This document shows positions 7,993-16,224 of a stretch of 64,000 nt of DNA, piece after piece (position 1 is the first letter of the stretch; every line of letters starts with the position of its first letter). Both the position numbers and the translations under genes were made by a program. The notes beneath the pieces are model-generated. The model saw only the letters and a program-made list of their open reading frames with translations, did no database searches and was not told the DNA's origin. The DNA comes from Opitutia bacterium (GTDB lineage Bacteria; Verrucomicrobiota; Verrucomicrobiia; Opitutales; Opitutaceae): the NCBI GenBank assembly GCA_016190985.1, contig JACPPI010000020.1, forward strand, positions 1-64,000. Direction: 5' to 3'.

Positions 7993-8698
7993 CGGTGGGT
8001 GGTTTCAGTTCCTGCGCTTTCACGCCTATCACGAGCAGCCAGAAAATCATTGCCAGCTCGCCGATGGCGTAGAACGGGAGCGCGATGCGGTCGACAACCG
8101 GCCGGTAGGCCGGAAAGACGATGGAGGTGAAACTGACCGCGAGGTAGGCGAAGCCGCCGACGATCAGCAAAGATCCCAGCAGCTTGGGTATGAATCCGGA
8201 TTTGATGACCAGCAGACCGAAGGGGAAAAGCCAGAGGGCCCAGAATGCCATGGCGACGTTGTTCCCGTTGCTGCGCAATCTGAGGAAGCCCAGCGCCAAG
8301 GCGTCGAGCTGGGGCTTGGTGAACACCGCCAGGAAATCGGCGCCGCTCAGGAGGATCAACGGTGCGATCAGGTTGAGCAGGTTGACGATGCTCACGGCGA
8401 CACCGACGGCCACCAGCAGCACCATCAGCCGCGCGCGCGCGCGGTCCACCTCCTTGAACAGCTCATACAGGCACGACACCAGGAACAGGAAGGCGATGCT
8501 GTCGAGCAGCCCGAGGAATATACCGGCGCGGTAGAGCAGTTCGCCGGAGGTGATCTTGAGGGCGGTCGCGGTTGCGTTGCCGGGAACGATGAAGACACTG
8601 GGGAAGTAGATGAGGTTAAGCGGCGCCAAGAACAGGATCAGGAGATAGACGAAGCCGGCGCGGCGCGCGGTGGATTTGAGTGAAGTCGGACCAGGCAT
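7958..8698 (-). CDS. DUF4386 membrane protein
   Basis: 246 residues with about six hydrophobic helices and the DUF4386 layout: RRAGFVYLLILFLAP at the start, a conserved LYELFKEVDRARARLMVL loop near residue 85, and a C-terminal GELAMIFWLLVIGVKAQ. The function of this family is unknown. It forms an operon with the downstream alpha/beta hydrolase (35-base overlap). The upstream neighbour on the same strand is a second, frameshifted DUF4386 gene, so this is a tandem pair of relatives. Confidence 0.8.
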   Translation of the reverse strand: MPGPTSLKSTARRAGFVYLLILFLAPLNLIYFPSVFIVPGNATATALKITSGELLYRAGIFLGLLDSIAFLFLVSCLYELFKEVDRARARLMVLLVAVGVAVSIVNLLNLIAPLILLSGADFLAVFTKPQLDALALGFLRLRSNGNNVAMAFWALWLFPFGLLVIKSGFIPKLLGSLLIVGGFAYLAVSFTSIVFPAYRPVVDRIALPFYAIGELAMIFWLLVIGVKAQELKPPTDADSTKSAHFD

Positions 8699-8734
8699 GG
8701 AGCTGGTTGGGATTGAGGGTGGGGAGTGGAGGCG

Positions 8735-9498
8735 CTAGGCGGGCTGCTGCCGCGTGGCGGCGGCCTGTTCCTGCCAGCGTTGTTCATTCACCCCCGCGAG
8801 CAGCAGCCACAAGGTCAGCGAGCCTTCCCCCACGAGGCAGGGGAGCAGAAAGACAACCGACGCCAAGGCAGGCGCGACGAAGCTCAGCTGCTGTTGGTGA
8901 AGTAGCAAAAACCGGCGATGGCCATCAGCACACCGAGGATGCGCGGAAGAAAGGCCGACTTCCAGACCAGGAAGCCGAGGCCCAGGCCGAAACATCCGAA
9001 AAAGGCCAGCGCGATGGTGTAGCCGGTCGTCTGCATTCTGAGAGCGAAGTAGGCCAGCGCTTGCAGCTGTCCTGGAGTGAGTGCGTTTAGAGAGAGCCCG
9101 CCCTTCAAGAGCATCAAGGGCACGAGATGGTAGAGCAAAACACTCCCTTGGATGGCCGTTCCCATGGTGGCGAAGAGCACCGTGAGCGCGGCGAGGCTTC
9201 GGTTCACCACCTTGAACAGGTTGTAGAAGATGACGGTCAGAAAAACGTTGCACAGAAGCGGGACGAGGTCGGCGACGAAGCCCCAACGGAAAAGTTGCTC
9301 GTGCGCCAGGAGGTTGGCGGCGGTCGCAGCGGCGTCGGCCCGCACCATCAGCCGCATGCGCACGAAGGCCTCGGAAAACGCGCCGCCCAGGATGACGAGC
9401 AGATACAGGCAGCCGGCGATTCTCGCTTGGCGGCGCGGGGACACGGCGATGCTGCCGGTTTTCAGGCGGGGAGGGTTGTCGGCGGATTGTGACGACAT
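8735..9498 (-). pseudogene. second DUF4386 gene, interrupted by a one-base frameshift
   Basis: From ATG 9498 the frame reads a DUF4386 protein (RRQARIAGCLYLLVILGG, FYNLFKVVNRSLAALTVLFA) and stops at TGA 8884, after GFCYFTNSS. The missing C terminus continues in another frame as SFVAPALASVVFLLPCL and GEGSLTLWLLLAGVN to a stop at 8735. Adding one base near 8886 would join the two into a full-length protein of about 255 residues matching its neighbour. Either the gene is freshly inactivated or the assembly lost a base here. If real, the stable product would lack its last two helices. Confidence 0.78.
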
Positions 9499-9568
9499 TT
9501 CAGGACGGGTTTTGTCGGGATTGTGGGTGCTGTTATCCGGGCAAGCTTTGGAAAAAAACAACCACCGC

Positions 9569-10429
9569 CTAATCAAGCTTCTTGAGCGCATCGATCGCCT
9601 GCTGGAACTTCGGGTTGAGCTTGAGCGAGGCCTCGTAGGCGGCGCGGGCGGCTTTTTTGTCGCCCTTCTTCTCGTGGATCACGCCGAGGCGCCAGTGGGC
9701 GGCGTCGTGGCCGGGCGCGCCCGGTGCCGGCGGCAGTTTCAGGCATTTTTGGAGCGCGTCCATGCCGCGGTCGAGGCGCTCGCCGCTGAGGACGGCGGCG
9801 CGGCCGAATTGGAAAAGCGCGGCGTAGTGGTCGGGGGCGGCTTTCAACACCTCCTCGGTTTCGGCGAACGCCTCGGCGTATTTCTTCTCCCCGCTGTAGA
9901 GGATGGCGTAGGCGACGTGGCCGCGGTGGGCGTCGCGTTTTTTGATCTCGGCGGCCTGCGCGTAGGCCTTGTCGCTGCCGCCGCCCATCATCGCGGGCGC
10001 CATCAGGTAGACGGAGGCGAGGCTGCTGCGCGCGGCGAGGTTTTCCGGGTCGAGCGCGACCGCCTTCTCGTAGGCGGCGATGACTTTCTTCCCCCAACCC
10101 ATCTTGGAGAGCAGGCCGGCCTTCTGTCCGGCGAGACTGTAGGCGTCGCCGAGCTGGCGGTGAAGCTCGCTGTCTTTCGGCGCGAGCCCGACGGCTTTCT
10201 CGCAGGCTTTGACGGCGCCATCGGCGTCGCCCTTGGCCAGGCGCACGGCGCCGAGCAGGGCGTGGACCTCGGCGTCGGCGGGGTGCGCGGCGACCAACGC
10301 GTTTGCCGCGGACTCGGCCGGGTCGAGCTTGCGGTCGCGGAGGAGGCCGCGGACATTTTCGATCTTCTCGGGAGAAACGGCAGCGTGCGCGACGACGGCC
10401 GTGAGCAGGAGGGGGATTAGGATGCGCAT
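9569..10429 (-). CDS. exported tetratricopeptide-repeat protein
   Basis: 286 residues. Residues 1-16 (MRILIPLLLTAVVAHA) are a signal peptide. The rest is a chain of TPR units, for example HALLGAVRLAKGDADGAVKA, VIAAYEKAVALDPENLAA, FAETEEVLKAAPDHYAALFQ and ARAAYEASLKLNPKFQQAI. It is probably a periplasmic protein-protein interaction scaffold; the partner is unknown. It lies downstream of the ADOP permease on the same strand, separated by an inverted repeat, so co-transcription is possible. Confidence 0.82.
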   Translation of the reverse strand: MRILIPLLLTAVVAHAAVSPEKIENVRGLLRDRKLDPAESAANALVAAHPADAEVHALLGAVRLAKGDADGAVKACEKAVGLAPKDSELHRQLGDAYSLAGQKAGLLSKMGWGKKVIAAYEKAVALDPENLAARSSLASVYLMAPAMMGGGSDKAYAQAAEIKKRDAHRGHVAYAILYSGEKKYAEAFAETEEVLKAAPDHYAALFQFGRAAVLSGERLDRGMDALQKCLKLPPAPGAPGHDAAHWRLGVIHEKKGDKKAARAAYEASLKLNPKFQQAIDALKKLD

Positions 10430-10466
10430 GGGGAAGCGGAGGACGGGTGACGGTGACAGAGGACAG

Positions 10467-10537
10467 AGTCGTTCTCGTAATCGTTCTCGGTTGGTCGTCG
10501 GAGTGGTGAGAACGAGAAAGAGTAAGAGAACGAATCA
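10467..10537. repeat. TTCTCG-word inverted repeat
   Basis: Left arm gagtcgttctcgtaatcg (from 10467) and right arm gagaacgagaaagagtaag (10509-10537) are imperfect reverse complements built from a repeated TTCTCG/CGAGAA word. It fills the 124-base gap between the ADOP permease stop and the TPR gene. Confidence 0.6.
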
Positions 10538-10553
10538 ATGCACCGCCGAGACA

Positions 10554-13196
10554 TCACTCGGCGCGCAGGGCGGAAATGGCGTCGATCTTGCCGGCGCGGC
10601 GGGCGGGCAGCCAGCAGGCGAGCAGGGCGACGGCGACGAGCGCGAGGGTGGTGGCGCCGAGGACAAGAGGGCTGTTGGTCGGGAGATTGGGGTAGGCGGC
10701 GACGAGCAGCCGCGTGACGCCAATCGCGCCCAGCAGGCCGACGCCGGCGCCGAGCAGCGCGAGCCGCACGCCGGAGCCGAGGACGAGGCGGATGATGTCG
10801 CGCACGCTGGCGCCCAGCGCGAGTCGGATGGCGAACTCGCCCGTGCGCTGCGCCATCGTGCGGGCGATGACGCCGTAGATGCCGAGCGAGGCGAGCGCGA
10901 GGCCGAGGAGGCCGAAGGCCGCGAGCATGTCGCGCAGCACGCGGTCCTGATAGCTGGCGCGGTGGATCGTCGCGTCGGCGGGCTGGAGCCGGCTCACCGG
11001 CAGATCGGGATCGAGCTCGGCCATGGCCCCACGAACGCCGTCCACGAGCGCGGCCGGCGCGACATTGGCGGCGCGCACCGTGAGCTGGAACTGGCGTTGC
11101 GGCTCCTGGGCCATGGGCAGGTAGATTTGAAAAACCAGGGGGTTGGCATCCGTGACGGCCGGTTGCGCGTCGGTGACGACGCCCACGACTTCGCCCCAGC
11201 GGAGATTGTCGCCGTCCGCCGGGGCGAGCCGGCGGCCGATGGGATTCTGGTCGCCGAAGAGCCCGCGGGCCGCGGCCTGGTTGAGGATGAAGACACGCGT
11301 GGAGCCGGCGGTGTCGCGCTCCGTAAAAGCGCGGCCAGAAAACACGCGGGTGTCGTAGGAGGCGAAATACTGAGGGCTGACGCGGTTGACGACGGCGGCC
11401 GGCTCGCGTCCGGCAACGGGACGATCCTGTCCCTCGACGACGAATTTGCGAATCTCGGGCCAGACAAAGGCCGGGGTGAACGAGGAGAGACAGACGGACG
11501 CCACGCCGGGCAGCGCGCCGAGGCGTTCGAGCGCGAGCCGTTGAAACGCCGCGATTTTCTCCGCATCGCCGTAGGTGCCGGCGGGGAGAGCGACGGTGCC
11601 GGTAACGAGCTGGCGGGATTCCCAGCCGGATCGGCGTTTGTTCAGGTCGTCGAGGCCGCGGATGAAGAGGCCGGCGCCGGCGAGCAGGACCATGGCGAGG
11701 GCGAACTGCCCGATGATGAGGAACTGGCGGAAGCGCTGGTGACCGCGCCCACCCACCGTGCCGCGGCCGCCACTTTTCAGGGTCGCATTGAGGTCGAGCC
11801 GCAGGGCGAAGAGCGCCGGGGCAAGGCCAAAGGCGAGGGCGGTGGCGAGCGAGGCGCCGAAGGTCCACGTCATCACGGCCCAATCCACGACGAAGTCGAC
11901 ATGTTCCCCGTTGTCGCCGGTCGAGCGCAGGGCGGCCCAGTCGCGGAACCAGTAGGCGACGAAGAGGGCGAGCACGCCGCCGGCGAGGGCGAGCAGGAGC
12001 GACTCGGCGATGAGCGGGCGGAGCAGTTGCAGGCGCGAAGCGCCCAAGGCGGCGCGCACGGCGAATTCCCGGGCCCGGGCCATGGTCCGCGCGAGGAGAA
12101 GGTTCGCCAGATTGGAGCAGGCGATGAGCAGGACGAAGCCCGAGAGCCCGATCAGCAGGGGCAGGACCATGGCGGCGCCGGGCCCGGCCGCCATGCTCTG
12201 GAGCGTGACGCGCCGCCAGTGGGTCTCGGCATGGACCGCGGGGAATTCTTTCGCGAGGCGGGCGCCGAAGGCGGCGACGAAGCGGTCGGCGTCCTCCGGC
12301 GCCACGGTCGCGGCGCGGCGGGCGATGAGGCGGATGCTGGGGCTGGTCCGGTCGCGGGCCTGCTCGGGCGTGAGGGCGAGCGGCCGGAAGAAGTCCACGC
12401 CGCCGAGAAAGCGCCAGTCGTTGAATGACAGCGGCAGCACGCCGATGACCACATGGGGTTCGCCGTCGATGCGGACGGACCGGCCGACGACCTCGGGCGA
12501 GCCGGCGAAGCGCTTTTGCCAGGTGCGCTGGCTGAGGAGGACGACACGGTCGCGTCCGGGCGTGTCCTCGCCCGGGCGGAAGTCGCGGCCGAGTTGCGGT
12601 TGGACGCCGAGGAGGGAGAAGAGGTTGGCGGTGGCGCGGGCGGAAGCAGCCATTTCCGCGGGGTGCCCGCGTTCGGCCAAGCTGACGCTCTCCGGGGTGT
12701 AGGCGGCCGCGTCACCGTAGCCGTCCTTGGCCTGCTGGAACTCGCGGAAATCGGCGGGTGAAATGTTGCCCTCGGCGTTTTGCGGGGTGGCGCGGTAAAG
12801 GCGGTCGAGCTGCGGGAGGTGGGCGTAAGGGAGCGGCTTCAGCATGACGCCGTTGAGCACGCTGAACATCGAGGTGTTGGCGCCGATGCCGAGGCCGAGC
12901 GTGACGATGGCGAGCAGAGAGAAGCCGGGGGATTTCAGCAGGGAGCGTGCGCCGAGGCGCAGGTCGTGCGCGAAATTCTCCAACCACCGCCAGCCGCGGG
13001 CTTCGCGCGCCTGTTCCTGGATGCGAGCGAGGTTGCCGAATTTGCGCTGGGCGGCGGAGCGGGCCTCGTCGGCGGGCAGGCCGTCGGTGGCGAGTTCGGC
13101 CGCGCGCTGCTCGAGGTGGTAGCGCATCTCCTCGGCCATCTCGGCTTCGGTCAGATGGCGGCGGAACAGGTAGCGCAGGCGGCGGAAAAAATTCAT
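10554..13196 (-). CDS. ADOP/MacB-type duplicated ABC permease
   Basis: 880 residues. The N-terminal 60 residues (MNFFRRLRYLFRRHLTEAEM, then EEMRYHLEQRAAEL) are the cytoplasmic prefix typical of acidobacterial duplicated orphan permeases. A MacB periplasmic core follows the first helix (SPGFSLLAIVTLGLGIGANT). There are two FtsX blocks, at about residues 340-450 (NLANLLLARTMARAREFAVR) and 745-880 (ARTMAQRTGEFAIRLALGAS). No ATP-binding subunit is adjacent, as is usual for this orphan family. The PadR regulator gene lies 28 bases upstream, an association common for these permeases. The substrate is unknown. Confidence 0.88.
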   Translation of the reverse strand: MNFFRRLRYLFRRHLTEAEMAEEMRYHLEQRAAELATDGLPADEARSAAQRKFGNLARIQEQAREARGWRWLENFAHDLRLGARSLLKSPGFSLLAIVTLGLGIGANTSMFSVLNGVMLKPLPYAHLPQLDRLYRATPQNAEGNISPADFREFQQAKDGYGDAAAYTPESVSLAERGHPAEMAASARATANLFSLLGVQPQLGRDFRPGEDTPGRDRVVLLSQRTWQKRFAGSPEVVGRSVRIDGEPHVVIGVLPLSFNDWRFLGGVDFFRPLALTPEQARDRTSPSIRLIARRAATVAPEDADRFVAAFGARLAKEFPAVHAETHWRRVTLQSMAAGPGAAMVLPLLIGLSGFVLLIACSNLANLLLARTMARAREFAVRAALGASRLQLLRPLIAESLLLALAGGVLALFVAYWFRDWAALRSTGDNGEHVDFVVDWAVMTWTFGASLATALAFGLAPALFALRLDLNATLKSGGRGTVGGRGHQRFRQFLIIGQFALAMVLLAGAGLFIRGLDDLNKRRSGWESRQLVTGTVALPAGTYGDAEKIAAFQRLALERLGALPGVASVCLSSFTPAFVWPEIRKFVVEGQDRPVAGREPAAVVNRVSPQYFASYDTRVFSGRAFTERDTAGSTRVFILNQAAARGLFGDQNPIGRRLAPADGDNLRWGEVVGVVTDAQPAVTDANPLVFQIYLPMAQEPQRQFQLTVRAANVAPAALVDGVRGAMAELDPDLPVSRLQPADATIHRASYQDRVLRDMLAAFGLLGLALASLGIYGVIARTMAQRTGEFAIRLALGASVRDIIRLVLGSGVRLALLGAGVGLLGAIGVTRLLVAAYPNLPTNSPLVLGATTLALVAVALLACWLPARRAGKIDAISALRAE

Positions 13197-13224
13197 GGCA
13201 GGAGCGGGTTAAAAGACGGCGCCG

Positions 13225-13554
13225 TCAGGTCGATTGCATCACGAGCCCGATGATGGTGTTCATGCGCGCCCACAGTTCCTGTTCGTGTTCGAGCTGTTTC
13301 CGGCCGGCGCGGGTGAGGCTGTAGTATTTGGCGCGGCGGTTGTTCTCGGTCATCCGCCACTCGGCCTCGATCCAGCCCTTGTCCTCCATGCGATAGAGCG
13401 AGGGGTAGAGCGAGCCCTCGTCGACCTGCAGCGCGCTCTGGGAAAGCTGCTCCAGCTTGTTGGTGATACCCCAGCCATGCAGCTCGCCGCGGCTGAGGAC
13501 GCGGAGAATCAGCATGTCAAGGGTGCCCGGGAAGAGTTCGGATTTGTCGGTCAT
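13225..13554 (-). CDS. PadR-family transcriptional regulator
   Basis: 109 residues with the PadR winged-helix signature: GTLDMLILRVLSRGELHGWG, VDEGSLYPSLYRMEDKGWIE, then WRMTENNRRAKYYSLTRAG and a C-terminal dimerisation helix. PadR proteins usually repress themselves and the neighbouring gene until a ligand binds. Two similar palindromes just upstream of the start (13564-13612) are the likely operator. It is first in an operon with the ADOP permease. Confidence 0.92.
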   Translation of the reverse strand: MTDKSELFPGTLDMLILRVLSRGELHGWGITNKLEQLSQSALQVDEGSLYPSLYRMEDKGWIEAEWRMTENNRRAKYYSLTRAGRKQLEHEQELWARMNTIIGLVMQST

Positions 13555-13563
13555 GCGCTGTCA

Positions 13564-13612
13564 CCTAGACTGTCTAAGGCAAAGGGCAAGCCTTTCCTTA
13601 GATTATCCAAGG
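13564..13612 (-). promoter_or_regulatory. tandem palindromes upstream of padR, likely operator
   Basis: CCTAGACTGTCTAAGG (13564-13579, containing the exact palindrome TAGAC-T-GTCTA) and CCTTAGATTATCCAAGG (13596-13612) are two versions of one palindrome, CCTTAGAC-n-GTCTAAGG. Their centres are about 33 bases apart, roughly three helical turns, so dimers would bind the same face. They end ten bases before the padR start. Autoregulation by PadR is inferred. Confidence 0.5.
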
Positions 13613-13636
13613 CAGAACCCGGCTCGGCGCGGAAAG

Positions 13637-13702
13637 TTGCGGCAATCTGTGACCGCCGGGATTGACGGACCGGGGTGTCGGCGGTCATAGACCGCCGCTA
13701 CA
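13637..13702. repeat. GCGGTC-type inverted repeat before tcdA
   Basis: Left arm ttgcggcaatctgtgaccgc (from 13637) and right arm cggcggtcatagaccgccgc (13679-13702) are imperfect reverse complements. The right arm is also palindromic within itself. It ends one base before the tcdA ATG, so a transcript starting upstream would have a structured leader here. Confidence 0.6.
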
Positions 13703-13703
13703 G

Positions 13704-14507
13704 ATGCACGATGACTATCTTCAGCGATTTGGCGGGCTGGGCCGGCTGTATGGCGCGGCGGCGTTGCCGCGGCTGCGAGCGGCGCAGGTGTGTGTCGTCG
13801 GGGTGGGCGGGGTGGGTTCGTGGGTGGTCGAGGGCCTGGCCCGGTCGGGGATCGGGGCCATCACTCTGATCGACCTCGACGACGTGTGCCTGACCAACGT
13901 CAACCGCCAGCTCCCCGCCCTCGACGGCAACATCGGCCGGCCGAAGGTGGCGGCGCTCGCCGAGCGGGTGAAGCTGATCAATCCGGACTGCGTGGTGACG
14001 ACGATCAGCGAGTATTTCACCGCCAAGACGGCGGAGACGCTGCTGGCGACGCGCTTCGACTGGGTCGTGGATTGCGTCGATTTGATGTCGAACAAAGCGC
14101 TGCTCATCGCGGAATGCACCAAGCGCGGCCAGCCGGTGCTCACGGTCGGCTCGGCGGGGGGCAAGCGCGATGCCACGAAGATCGTCGTGACCGACTTCGG
14201 CGACGGGCATGGCGACGAATTGCTGAGGCAGGTGCGCAAGAAATTGCGGCGCGACCACGGCTTCGCCAAGGGCGAGGGCAACCACTACGGCATCCCCTGC
14301 GTGTCGTCGCAGGAGCGGCCCGCCTATCCGCGGGCCGACGGCACCTGCTCGACCGAGCCGGAGCCGGGAACCAGCCTGCGGCTCGACTGTGCGACGGGCT
14401 TCGGCACGGCTGTGTTCATCACCGGCGCGTTTGGCTTCGCCGCCGCCGGCGAAATCGTGCGGCGGATCGCGCTGGCCCAACCTGTCGGGCCAACCACCCG
14501 GACATGA
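13704..14507 (+). CDS. tcdA: tRNA threonylcarbamoyladenosine dehydratase
   Basis: A 267-residue E1-like protein of the TcdA/CsdL family, which closes the ring of t6A37 to ct6A in tRNAs reading ANN codons using ATP. The Rossmann loop VVGVGGVGSWVVEGLARSG is at residues 31-49, followed by LIDLDDVCLTNVNRQ, the central VDCVDLMSNKALLI and YGIPCVSSQERPAYP. ATG 13704 begins directly after an inverted repeat and gives the expected N terminus. The stop TGA overlaps the next ATG (ATGA), so it is coupled to the downstream membrane protein. Confidence 0.92.
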   Translation: MHDDYLQRFGGLGRLYGAAALPRLRAAQVCVVGVGGVGSWVVEGLARSGIGAITLIDLDDVCLTNVNRQLPALDGNIGRPKVAALAERVKLINPDCVVTTISEYFTAKTAETLLATRFDWVVDCVDLMSNKALLIAECTKRGQPVLTVGSAGGKRDATKIVVTDFGDGHGDELLRQVRKKLRRDHGFAKGEGNHYGIPCVSSQERPAYPRADGTCSTEPEPGTSLRLDCATGFGTAVFITGAFGFAAAGEIVRRIALAQPVGPTTRT

Positions 14508-16135
14508 CACCGGCCGTTGAGCAGCAAACGAACGGTGGGCTTTCCCGGGGGTGGCTGATGTTTGGCCTCGGTTGTTTCGTTTCAGCATGGATCCTGTGGC
14601 AGATCGGCTGGCAGCCTGCGCATATCTTCGATGCCACAAGATTCATCCTATATGACCAAGGCTCCTGGCTGTATGCTGTTGAGAGACTCAACCATGGCGA
14701 GCTGCTGTATCGGGATCTGAACTGGCAGTATGGGCCGCTGGCGGCGGGCTGGTATTGGGGGTGGGCCCAGCTTGGCGGCAACTCGCCACTCACACTGGTT
14801 TTGGCTTCGTCCGTCTTGATGGCCGGGGCCTGGTGGTTGCTGGCGAGCCTGTCTCTTGCGACCATCGGAAAAAAGGCCGGAACGGGCTGGGCGCTGGCAG
14901 GGTTGCTTCCGGTGATGAGTCCAGCGGGTCTGATCGCCTTGAATGGACCGCACGGGGCGTTGGAAATGCTGCTGCTGGCGGTGTGCGCCTGGCTGCTGGC
15001 TAAATGTCCGAAACACAACCGGCGGGCGTGGTTGCTCGGTTTCACACTCGGTGTGTTGCACTGGGTGCGCTTCGGTCCGGCGGTGGCGGCTTTTTTTGCG
15101 CTGCTTGTGCTGGAGGGTTGGAGACTGCGAATGGAAGTCCGGGCGTGGCGCGATGGGGTCGCCATTCTGGGCGGCTGGTTGCTCCGTGTGCTCTTGGCTT
15201 TCGCGCTATGCTGGCTGCCCTTGCTGGTGTTTTTCCACGCGAGACTGCCGTGGGCGGGAGTCATGGAGCAATTATGGCCGGGGCACATGGTGGCGCACTA
15301 CGCTGCGACCTACAGCCGGCGCTGGCCGGAGTGGCCGGGCGTCCGTGGATTGCTGATAACCTGGCTGCCTGTGCTGTGCAGTCTGGGGGGATTGTTCGCA
15401 TGGCTTTATTCCGAGAAAGGCCGGGACAAGGTTATGGCGGATCCGGTCCGATCAGCAGCAGAGCGCGGCCTGGTCTTTGGTTCGCTGTATTGGGTCTTCG
15501 GCAATGTTCTGCTCTTTCGGAACGACTATGCGATGGTCGGGCACCTCTGGTTGGTCTGGCCCGGCTTGGCTGTCTGCTGGGCACTGGCCGGCCCGAGGCT
15601 GCAGCTAGGCCTAATGTTGCTCCTGCTGCCGGCGCTGGGGGCAAATCTGCTCGGCATCAAAGAGGCCTGGCAGGAGGAGCAAACCTGGCAGGCGGCGCCC
15701 ATGACGCTGCCGAACGGCCAACGGCTGTGGTTTCGGGTGGGCGAAGCGCGTCGCTTTGCCGAACTGGGTGAGGTTCTGGGCGGTGATTTGCCGGGGAAAC
15801 GGCTGGCGGTCTTCATTGCCGGAGGTGGCGTGCATTATTTCTACGGGACACAGCGCGTGGGGCGGCACTGGTGGTATCTGCCTGAATTTGTCCGTCCGTG
15901 GGAAGCGACCGAGGCCGAGCGCGCGTTGTTCAGGCACGAGTATCTGTTCGTGGCGGATTTTGGGCAGAATCGTGCGGCAAATGGCAGCTCTGGTCCGCTG
16001 CAGCTTTGGCTGCCCTTGCCGGCTGACATGAGCTTGCGACTGCTCCCCAGGTTGGCCGGTCCGCGATATATCGAAGGACTCGGACACACCATGCGCATCC
16101 TTCCGCCACAAAAGCACGATCTGTCTCCACATTGA
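14504..16135 (+). CDS. polytopic membrane protein, GT-C glycosyltransferase-like
   Basis: 543 residues with about ten hydrophobic helices, a first periplasmic loop after helix 1 (FDATRFILYDQGSWLYAVERL) rich in aromatic and acidic residues, and a soluble C-terminal 150 residues. This is the layout of lipid-linked-sugar (GT-C/PMT-like) glycosyltransferases, where an acidic first loop holds the catalytic site. A classic DD or DE pair is not obvious, so the call is by topology only. It shares ATGA with tcdA, and its codon use is somewhat less GC-rich than that of tcdA. The acceptor is unknown. Confidence 0.6.
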   Translation: MTPAVEQQTNGGLSRGWLMFGLGCFVSAWILWQIGWQPAHIFDATRFILYDQGSWLYAVERLNHGELLYRDLNWQYGPLAAGWYWGWAQLGGNSPLTLVLASSVLMAGAWWLLASLSLATIGKKAGTGWALAGLLPVMSPAGLIALNGPHGALEMLLLAVCAWLLAKCPKHNRRAWLLGFTLGVLHWVRFGPAVAAFFALLVLEGWRLRMEVRAWRDGVAILGGWLLRVLLAFALCWLPLLVFFHARLPWAGVMEQLWPGHMVAHYAATYSRRWPEWPGVRGLLITWLPVLCSLGGLFAWLYSEKGRDKVMADPVRSAAERGLVFGSLYWVFGNVLLFRNDYAMVGHLWLVWPGLAVCWALAGPRLQLGLMLLLLPALGANLLGIKEAWQEEQTWQAAPMTLPNGQRLWFRVGEARRFAELGEVLGGDLPGKRLAVFIAGGGVHYFYGTQRVGRHWWYLPEFVRPWEATEAERALFRHEYLFVADFGQNRAANGSSGPLQLWLPLPADMSLRLLPRLAGPRYIEGLGHTMRILPPQKHDLSPH

Positions 16136-16224
16136 ACTGAACCGCCGGCGAGGTTGTGCGGCGGAGCGCGCTGGCGTAGCGAAGGTGAGGGCACCCCGCC
16201 CACGGCAAACCAAACAAAACAGCG

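Noticed and set aside
10209-12428. A 739-codon forward frame opposite the ADOP permease
   Set aside because: Compositional shadow; the permease motifs are on the reverse strand.
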